Position numbers and translations under genes: made by a program | Assembly (NCBI GenBank): GCA_946807835.1 | Contig: OX327697.1 | Span: 15,262,001 to 15,326,000, forward strand | Length of the DNA stretch: 64,000 nucleotides | Reading direction: 5' to 3' | From: Ailanthus altissimus | Lineage: Eukaryota > Streptophyta > Magnoliopsida > Sapindales > Simaroubaceae | Shown: piece after piece, positions 55,856 to 64,000 of the stretch | How positions within the stretch are numbered: position 1 is the first letter of the stretch | Layout of the letters: each line of letters starts with the position of its first letter | The notes under the pieces: model-generated | Databases searched by the model: none | What the model was told of the DNA's origin: nothing | Seen by the model: the letters and a program-made list of their open reading frames with translations, nothing else

Positions 55856-57750
55856 TTAAAAGATTACATCTGCTGCTACTTTAAAGTTATCTGAGAGATA
55901 TTGTTGCATACTGGCCATCACTATCTCTTTAAGAGTTTTAAACATTTTTTTTACAGCAGAATTGTCATTGTATTCATCATCACTACTTCTATAATCATCA
56001 CTTGAATAAGGATCTTTGTCATTGTCAAGTCTACCATATATACACGGTGAGTTTACAGGTAAAGGAACTATGATTTTTGCTTCTCCTGGTGTAATGTTAG
56101 GAGTGGAGATGTCTTGTCGTTCATTGTTATGGCTTCCTGATAGAGAAGATGCTTCACTCTTGAGAATATATTTGACCAAAATACCTCTTCGTGCCAAGTC
56201 ATCAATTTGAAATTTCAACATTTTGCATTCATTTATGGTATGCCCGTGATCGTTGTGGTACAAACACTTCTTGCTTTTATCCCATTGATTAGTTGGGGGC
56301 TCTTATTAATTGTGGATCGCGAAATAATCCTCTGTTCTTGTTATCCAACCATATCTTCTCTACTGGAGTGTTGAGAGGTAATTTAGGTAATTTAGAAAAA
56401 TTAAAGTTTGGCTACCTTCTGCGACTTCTTGGTGATAGGGGAGATCTCACCCTCCATCTATAATTTGGTCTAACATTAGACTATTCTCGAACTTCACAAG
56501 GAACAGGTTAAGTTATGGCTTTTACTGTCATTCTGTGACTCCTATTTAAGCGATCTTCTTCCACGAGAATAAAGGACTCCGCACGCCGAAACGATTCTTC
56601 TATGCGTATTGTGGGTTGTCACAGAAGATCTTCATAGATATGAGTATTTGGCAACAATCCTTTGAATAATGCTATAGGAAGAAAAGCATTATCAAGGTTC
56701 CTGATTTGCATAAACATTTATTTGAAATGTTTAACATTATCTTTTAATGCATCTTTGGGTTATTGCTGCACAGTGGCTAAGTCAAAGTTAACTTGTTGCC
56801 GATGAGTTATTTGAAAGTGATTGACAAATAGGTCACAGAAGTTGTTGAAGGACTTGATTTACCTTAGAGGTAGGTTCTGAAACCAAGTCATGGCATTGCC
56901 AGTTAATGTTAGAAGAAATAATTTGCATTTTAGCACATCATTGTAATCTTCAAGATACATGATTTGCTTGAATGAATACATATGGCTAACTGGATTAGTG
57001 TTTCTTTGTTATATTCTAAATTGTGACATGTGAAAATTAGACGGCTTCTTGTGAATTTTGATCTCTTCTACAAAAAGAGATTCTTGCAGTTTTTAAGTTA
57101 TGAAGAAGTAAGAAGTGCCAAGGGTATGAATCTGATAGCTCTATAATTGTTCATCAAATAACTCCTGCACGCAAGCTTTTAACTCTTCTTCTGGCAAGTA
57201 AGTCGCAGGAGATGGCTTGACAGTAGTTGTAGTAGGAATAATCGGTGTAGTTGTAGTTGGAAGGGCTTGCGGTGATGTGTTACAAACTAGTGACTTTGTT
57301 GTGAAGCCTACTCAAGGTTGTTGTGTCATATATAAGTTTGAACTTTGATGTCTAGCTGCTTGAGCTGAGGTGGTATATGTTGTTGCAAGGTTAGGTCTTC
57401 ATTGTGCAAAATGTTGACACTTTCGAGAGACTCACAGTGCTGTGCCAATTGAATTTAACTCTTCATTATACTTCAAAACTCCTTGCAAGTAGCTTTACTA
57501 CTATGTAAAGGTTTTGGAAAATTACTCCATTTAGACAGCTTGCAAGTCGAGCTTTTGCTGTATGGCTGATATCCAATCAGTGACTTATGGTGGAGCCATT
57601 GGTGGTAGTATATTTAGGGGAGCTACGACTTGCTAGGCTGCAACTTGCTAACTATAGATTTCTTCTTGATTCTTAAAGTTTTGCTTATGTTGCTGGAATG
57701 AAACTTCATTTGCTTTAGAAGATACGCGAGTCTGGCGCTTGTCCATCTTT
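55856..57750 (-). pseudogene. Tat-type gag (dead)
   Basis: The start is near 57,747 (MDKRQTRVSSKANEVSFQQH), with many stops through the capsid-like region. The C-terminal part is open from 56263 to 55856 with the Tat gag zinc-binding motif YHNDHGHTINECKMLKFQID and DLARRGILVKYI, then an Asp/Ser-rich tail. It would form particles; it is not functional. Confidence 0.85.
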
Positions 57751-58650
57751 GTGTCCCTACTACTGTCTTTGAGATTTTTGCTTGGGAAGGAGTGGAAAAT
57801 TAACCTGAAATACTAATTTTCACGAGTTATCCAGGCTCTTGCAAAGCTTTTATCACGGATCATTATACACCATGAGTTATCATGCACTGCGAGTTAAAGT
57901 CTTTATTTCTAATGAAGGTTATTTGCTATAAAGGTCAATCTCAATATGACATATGACTAATTTATTATGGAATAATAAAATCATAAATACATAATTTTAT
58001 GTAATTTTTGTAAGTATAATGTAAACATGATTAAATGCAAATATAATTCGTAAATAATCATAATATAAATATGAAAATATAATAATATAAGTATAATGTA
58101 AACATGATTAAATATAAATATAATTCATAAATAATCATTATTTATTGTTATAAAATATTCATAAATATTAAAAATAAGGTAACACAGTTATCGAGGTAAC
58201 GCCATGGAATGAAATAAATGTTAATAGTATGACTTAGTGTATGCAGTATATCAATTTTTGAACAAACCAATAAACAATTATAGTAAACAAAATAATTAAA
58301 GCATTAATATGTTTGTCACTCTTTGAATAATAAAAATTATGGCCAATGGAATGTAATAATAAATAAAATATTTGCTTTATAGAAATCGACCTAATGCATA
58401 TAAGATTGTTAAATGTGTATAATAAAATAAATGATGAATTAGAAAATAATAAAGTAATGGCCTATTTATTCTCGGTCCAACAACTTACTTTTTATAAATA
58501 TTTTTATTTATTTATTATTTTAAAATAAATATTTTTTTGGATATAATATTCTTAATAGGGTACCGCACATATCAATAGAAGATATTAATCAGTCATTACA
58601 AATATTAAGAATTTAAATATTAAAAATATAAAATATTAATTAAAATTTTA

Positions 58651-59098
58651 AATAATAATAAAATATACGTGGGCTAAGGTGGTTCTAATTTTATAGACTC
58701 ATTGATCTAACGTTGTTAATTTTTTTTATTATATTAAAATAATAATAAAATATACATAACCCAAAATGACTCTACTTTTTTAAACATACGAATCCTATAC
58801 TTTATAATATTAAAATAATTATAAAATATGATAAAATACACATGGATAAGGTAATTCTACTTTTTTAAACATATAAACTTCATCATTTTTTTGGTCATAG
58901 TTAAAATAATAAAATAATTGTGAGATATACATATCGACTCAGCTTTTTTAAGTATATAAATCTCACACCTCACTCTTCCTTTGTAGTATTAAAATAATAA
59001 TAATAAAATGGTTGAAAGTGCACGGGTGAGGTAATTCTCCTTTTTTAAACATTGTTTTAAGCACTTGGGCCTCACACTTTTTTCTCTCTCTTTTTTTT
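58651..59098. repeat. Degenerate tandem array of five units, about 75-105 bp
   Basis: Units start at about 58651, 58740, 58815, 58905 and 58990. Shared text is ATTAAAATAATAATAAAATA, then (in four units) a variant of GTAATTCTACTTTTTTAAAC, then CCTCACACTT-like text. The units vary in length through AT-rich slippage. Confidence 0.65.
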
Positions 59099-59147
59099 GA
59101 ATAAAATAATATATTAAAAAGTTTGAATAAAATAATATATTAAAAAG
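59099..59147. repeat. 26-bp tandem pair
   Basis: GAATAAAATAATATATTAAA at 59099 is repeated exactly from 59125. Confidence 0.9.
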
Positions 59148-60424
59148 TGGTGCCTTAACTAAACTAAATTTTTTACGTAACGCACCCATTCAATTTTTTT
59201 TGGCTTAAAAATAAAATAAAATGGATGTGCTATGTCACCGTTTATAATAAAATAATGAGTAATCAAGTGTCTCTTTAAAAATGGTGTTTCATGTGGCCGC
59301 TGGTTCACGTGAAGCACTCTTCATCTTCCATTAATTTTTTATTTTGGCATAATGAAATAATAATTAAAAATTTAAAGAATGTGTTAAATTACTCTTTCAC
59401 AAGCAAGGAAATCATAGCCATTAAATTATTTCAATCAAAGAAATGGATCAATCAAAATCATTGAATATGATTAAATGATCTCAAAATCTCACCAAGGCCA
59501 TATGATTAAAACACAACATCAAAATATCAAAACAGACAAAAGATCAATATCAACACCTTCGTAACCGCGTGATCACTTTACATAAAAAATTATGATCTTA
59601 ATCATATGATGAGTATTATGTAATTCATATAAAATCAATTTAAGTTATATACACAAATATGATTAATAAAGCATGATTATGACCGTTTGATTGTGATCGT
59701 GTAGCTATAAAATAAATAAAAGTTGCTCAAGGTTGATCATGAACCGCATGATGATCATATGGTTCAATAGCTGGCCGGATTTTGATCAAATGGTCTAGAT
59801 CATGCTCTTAACTTGATGATCAATTCTGTCCAATTGATCTTGATTAGATCATGGCTCTTAATTAAAGCATATCAAGGCAAAATCAATACCATACATTTGA
59901 TCTAACTCATGGCACGTGATTGAGAGGGAAGTTGATGAGACCAAGATAAAGTGAATGCAATCATGAAAATGAATGGCCTCGGTTTAATCAAATCTTCGCT
60001 TCCATTACTGAATTAACTCACAAAGAAGAAATGAAGTAATCTATTAAGGCAATGATTCATTTGTTAAAGAAACAATAAATTAATGTGTCCTTTCCAAACA
60101 GCTTTGATTTTCAGAATAAAATAGAACAAATCATCAATGGATTTGTCTTTTTTTTAGTAACAGGTCCTAAAAATGGAAATCATAGCATTCTACTTTTGCT
60201 TCCCACATCAATCACATGGCAATTCGAGCATTAGAATAATAGTCATGAAACCATATAATAGCTGCAATGATTATTTTAGAAAACCGATATGCAATTTGAG
60301 CTCAAAATTAATTCGGCAACTTTAATATCTATGAATCTTAGATGAGAGAATCCGAAATTTAGGGAGAGAATCATACCAATTTGTTACTTGAAATTAAAAG
60401 ATCACCCAATTAATTGATATAAAT

Positions 60425-60440
60425 CTCAGTTACGGCACCA
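60425..60440 (-). other. Primer binding site of the Tat element
   Basis: The minus strand reads TGGTGCCGTAACTGAG two bases after the LTR end, a gypsy-type TGGYGCCG primer site. Confidence 0.6.
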
Positions 60441-60442
60441 AA

Positions 60443-60741
60443 TGGTAGATTATAAGTCTTCATTAATTTATTAATCTCAAATTTAATTGAATTTTTTTAT
60501 AAAGATGTTAAAGAGAATTAATTTTTAGAGTGAAACAATTTTTTTAAAAAATAAATTATCTCACTCATTAAAGTCTTTAGACCCCCCCTTTTCATATTAA
60601 GGGGAAAGCTCATATATAAAAAAATTACAATGGTGTCTTTTGAAGGGCCTTTTACATCCTTAATGGGTTTTTATAAGAATGTCCTCATTAATTACTAATA
60701 AAATAATATATCTTATGATTCTTACCGTTCTCCCAGTGACA
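60443..60741 (-). repeat. 5' LTR of the Tat element
   Basis: 299 bp. On the minus strand it begins TGTCACTGGGAGAACGG and ends ATAATCTACCA. A TATA-like TATATATGAG lies near 60,612. It matches the fragment at 51324-51486. Confidence 0.7.
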
Positions 60742-60814
60742 CAATTGGATTTTGAGACTGTTTGGCTACCAAGAAATGCAGTATGTAAAAGAAAGTAATA
60801 TTGAGAGGGAAAAA

Positions 60815-60950
60815 CTAAATCTAAAACCTTTATTAATTAAGAGAATAGTTGTTATAAGAGTATATGCACATTAAGCGCATTCTAAATCTAAAACCTTTAT
60901 TAACTACGAGAATAGTTATTATAAGAGTATATACACAATAAAAGCGCATT
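60815..60950. repeat. 67-bp tandem duplication
   Basis: CTAAATCTAAAACCTTTATT begins at 60815 and again at 60882. Both continue GAGAATAGTTRTTATAAGAG and TATATRCACA to AAGCGCATT. Confidence 0.9.
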
Positions 60951-61129
60951 TTAGAAATAGTTGCACACATCAAACAAAGTGATGCTCACTTTCACTCTTG
61001 TAACTATTTTTCGGTGGGAAATACCAAGCACTCAAATACTAGATCTTTGATTCCTTTAGAGTGCCACATATGCTTCATTTTTTAGCTTAACATCTATGTC
61101 AACAGATTCGATATTAATAGTTTCAATAC

Positions 61130-61980
61130 ATACTCTTAAGAGAGACATTTAGTTTGGCTCTAAAGTAAGTAAAGTACAAGATAAAGATATTTGCAATTTG
61201 ATCGTTGTTGGGCACATAAGCAACTTTAACTTGATAATTACCTATCTTCTCTTTTAATGAAATGCTCATCTAAATTGAGCACTAATTGATAGCAAGAGAT
61301 GTATCACTTAAATTGTCACATCAGCTAACTTGTGTATTGACTATTGAAGAAGTTCATAAAAAAAAAGCACTGTAACTAAATCATGTTAGTACAACAAGCC
61401 AAAGCAAAGGACTTCGTACACAAAGTCAATGATTGATTGAGCCACATAAGTTGTTGCTTTTAAAAGACCCAAGTTATCAAATTGTTGCGCAAATAATCAG
61501 AATAGCCTTCAATCGATCTTCTGAATTTGAGAATCCAGTTATGGCTAACGCCCTTGCTTATTTGAACTGAACACCAAAGTCTTCAAAGTAGTTTAGTATC
61601 ACAGCATTCTTTACAAGCTTTCCAATGATTAATTTTAGGCTGTGCTACGAATTGACTTAGCTTATGAACATCATAAGAAATTTATGGTCTTGTAAAGCTC
61701 CTATTATACTGTCATGCTTCTGAAGTTTACAGCCTGTACTCATATTATAGGCCGACCCTTACAATTATGCATATTTGCGTTGATAAGAATATCTTGAGAC
61801 AAGTATAAAGCTTGCTTCATTGGATTCATCATTATTCCCAGAAAATATCTAAAATTGACAACATCTTTCAAGGTAAAAGTATTAGTTAAATGCTGCATTA
61901 CTTCACCAACCAGTAAGCTTTTAGTGCTTGTGATTAGTATATCATCTATATAGATGGGATAATGTTAATGCTTCCGTTGT
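61130..61980 (-). pseudogene. Copia reverse transcriptase/RNase H relic
   Basis: The minus strand reads IYIDDILITSTKSLLVGEVM and TFTLKDVVNFRYFLGIMM, then QALYLSQDILINANMHNCKG (about 61,970-61,745), the catalytic YIDD end of copia RT. Further on, near 61,330-61,140, are MSISLKEKIGNYQVKVAYVP and NNDQIANIF, the C-terminal RNase H motif 'vpt.dq.ADi.TK'. The part between is broken by stops. No LTRs could be paired, so only a fragment survives. Confidence 0.75.
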
Positions 61981-61989
61981 ATGTAACAT

Positions 61990-64000
61990 GCATATCCCTC
62001 AATTTCCATAAGCAAATCCTTATATTCCTTAACTGCAAATCCTTTATTTTATTTTCGCTTTGATGATTTTTTAAAAAGAGATATGGAAGGAATGATTAAT
62101 TTTCATCACATATAGCGTTTCCTTCCAATCCAATTTTTATCAGCTCGACTAGGGCTTTCCCTAACACTCTTCAAATACACATTTCTCTCTCACTCTCATT
62201 CCTACTTGCCTCAAATTATATTTTTCTTGGAGTAATACATAAAAGAGTAAGAACTCTCATCCTTTCTAGGTAACGTTCCTTTCATTCTTCAAGGAATGTC
62301 CTTTGTTTATTAGATTATTTAGTTATCTTTTTATTTAATTTCTTCTACATACGACCAGTTTATATCGTATTTTTCTTCCTGTTATCATATTGATTGTATT
62401 AAACTCCATTTTACGTAAAAGTGGTTTGTAGTTAGGATTCATATTTTCGTTCTAGATAGTACGGGTTCCTCGTAATAAAACGTGATTTCAAAACGTAAAT
62501 GTTTTTCACTCAAAATCAGTAATAAATGAAAACAAATAAAATAAGATTTTTTTTTTAAAATAAAATTTCGTTTAGCAGTTGATTTTTAATGAATTTTCTA
62601 AAACGGACACGGTATCATTGAAAATGGGAAATTACAGGAGCAAGTCCAGGGTGTAAAAATACTTTTACGTATCAAATCATCTTAAAAAAAATTGAAATTT
62701 TGTATGCAACTTATTATGTATGTTTAGTTTTCCACTTTACATTTCGTAATTTTTATTATAAATTTCTTTAGCAATTATGTTCATTTTTTTTTAAAAATTG
62801 TTGGACAGATTTTGCCAACCAAAAATGAAATTTCTTTTTAAATAATTTTTATTATCCAAATGTGTCAAATATTTTATATAATGAACCTTATGTATCTAGA
62901 ACAAATCAATATAGAGTTTGTCTGATTCCAAATTGAAGATTGTGAGATAAAAATCTTAGAGCACAGACTCTTCTACATTGAAACAAATCAACGATTTTAA
63001 GTGAGTGAGAATTTATGACTTGCGGAAATTTGGATAAATTTAAAAATATAATATGATAATTCTAATACACGAAGGTTATGGTATCAACATGTTTATATTA
63101 TCACCTTGCGGGAAATTTAGTAAGTGTACTCTAGCCAAACGGTCAAATTGAAATTAGTAGGGTAGTAATTAGGTTGAAAATACATCTAGTTTAAAATTTT
63201 AGAAATATTATTAATGGTATTTAAATGTTTACCTTTATGAATAGTGTGCTAGGGTCTTTGGATGCGAGGAGGTATTTATTGGTCATTGCATTTTCGAGGT
63301 AAGTGATTTCGTTCATAAAGTTCTTTATTTTATTTGCATTGAGAATGTTCTATATTCTAGTGTTTGAAACATTTACAAATGTTTAAATACACATAATTCT
63401 CTTGCTATTATTACTTGAAGTTTTGGCCAATTGTTTCTAGAATAAAATTGTTTTTTTTTAAGTGTCATTTAAATGTTTATAAGCTCGAAAACTTCTGCAT
63501 TTCCTAAATTTTTAGTAGCAAATATCTTTATGATTATTTTATGTTTATATCAAAATATCTTATAATTTAGTTTCCAAAGATAACTTGTTTTATATGTAAA
63601 TTTGAGCTTAACTTAATATGAATATGTTGTAAACAATTTTGTTATAAGATATATACATATATGATAGTCGAAGAGAATTGATTTTGAAATTTCAAATGAA
63701 AGAATATATTTTAGTTCATTGTTTATAGTTAGTGATTTTATGATATTTATGATTAGATCAACTAGTACCAGTTATGAGTGTACAATGTTTGATTTTGAGG
63801 GATATAGGTGATGCTATATGATTTTGTTATTAGTTAATTTATTAGAATTATTCATGACATTAAGTGACATGAGCAATTTTTGATAAAAAGTGGTAGATGG
63901 GTTCTGTCGTGCCGACATAGCTCATTAAATTTTGACTTAAGCGAGCTACCGTGCTTGAGCTAGCACGATATAAAAATGTATCGTATTGTGTCAGCTTAAG
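61990..64000. other. AT-rich DNA, no gene recognised
   Basis: A CT-rich stretch at 62,155-62,210 (CTAACACTCTTCAAATACAC, then TCTCTCTCACTCTC) followed by a possible donor TTTCTAGGTAACG at about 62,270 could be a gene leader. There is no reading frame after it. The rest is AT-rich text without repeats shared in the window. Confidence 0.45.

Larger units (their letters stand above)
57751..60424 (-). other. Long AT-rich leader of the Tat element with several repeat arrays
   Basis: There is no coding signal in 2.7 kb. It contains a 77-bp-period duplication (58011-58060 and 58088-58137), a five-unit degenerate array (58651-59098), a 26-bp tandem pair (59099-59147) and a GATC-rich patch (about 59,460-59,900). 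Long untranslated leaders are usual in Tat elements. An additional decayed insertion cannot be excluded. Confidence 0.5.
51324..60741 (-). mobile_element. Decayed Tat-type Ty3/gypsy element, minus strand
   Basis: An LTR fragment at 51324-51486 matches 60443-60610 of the right (5') LTR. A primer site with TGGTGCCGTA follows the 5' LTR on the minus strand. Gag, protease, the protease-RT linker, RT and RNase H occur in gypsy order with Tat-type motifs. Integrase is missing: RNase H runs straight into the LTR. The leader is 2.7 kb. A solo LTR (53263-55334) interrupts the protease. No matching target duplication was found at the outer ends. Confidence 0.82.

Noticed and set aside
62155..62290. CT-rich stretch with a possible splice donor, like a gene leader
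   Set aside because: No start codon with a supported frame follows in the remaining 1.7 kb, so it is only mentioned as a possibility.

Overview
This 64 kb window is AT-rich nuclear DNA of a flowering plant, most likely a eudicot. The evidence is the density of Ty1/copia and Ty3/gypsy LTR retrotransposons with plant-type primer sites, an Athila-type and a Tat-type gypsy element, a Mutator-like element with a DUF1985 relic, tRNA-derived SINE relics, and one captured plant cytokinin-activation gene. I see no bacterial features. Only one possible host gene is visible: a minus-strand first exon at the left edge (about 1.4-1.5 kb) with a TATA box upstream. About 45 kb of the 64 kb can be assigned to mobile elements.

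Layout, left to right. (1) 1-1.9 kb: candidate gene start with a 46-bp tandem duplication upstream. (2) 1897-4463: Mutator-like element with about 0.8-kb inverted repeats, a 9-bp target duplication (8/9) and a dead DUF1985 gene. (3) 7351-15208: a short-bodied, apparently non-autonomous copia-type LTR element whose right LTR was split by a complete but dead copia element (9146-14594). (4) 17892-33021: a minus-strand copia element lacking most of its pol, split by a 12-kb Athila-type gypsy element (19201-31234) with a perfect 5-bp target duplication. (5) 33363-37960: a minus-strand copia element with short LTRs and a leader made of two tandem-repeat arrays. (6) 38-42 kb: a SINE and a tandem array of tRNA-like units. 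(7) 42012-47249: a plus-strand copia element. (8) 47.2-51.3 kb: diverged repeats and another SINE. (9) 51324-60741: a decayed minus-strand Tat-type gypsy element whose protease was split by a 2.07-kb solo LTR. (10) 61.1-62 kb: a copia RT/RNase H relic. From there to 64 kb I recognise nothing.

The most notable content is in the Athila element. Between integrase and the 3' LTR, where Athila-type elements may carry an extra env-like gene, lie two sense-strand ORFs. One is an unrecognised 182-residue basic, cysteine-containing protein. The other is an intronless, essentially full-length LONELY GUY (LOG) cytokinin riboside 5'-monophosphate phosphoribohydrolase, with a TATA box 66 bp before its ATG and an AATAAA about 95 bp after its stop. 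LOG enzymes release active cytokinin bases, so this looks like a retrotransposon carrying a host hormone-activation gene. The LOG frame and two integrase positions are each broken by one extra A in an A7-A8 run, so the frames may be intact in the real DNA or in sister copies.

The nesting gives a relative timeline: host DNA, then the older copia-type elements, then the 9.1-kb copia and the Athila insertions. The Athila LTRs differ at only about 2% of positions by eye, so it is one of the youngest events. Stop codons in the older copies mostly look like C-to-T/G-to-A decay of Trp and Gln codons, as expected for methylated, silenced elements.
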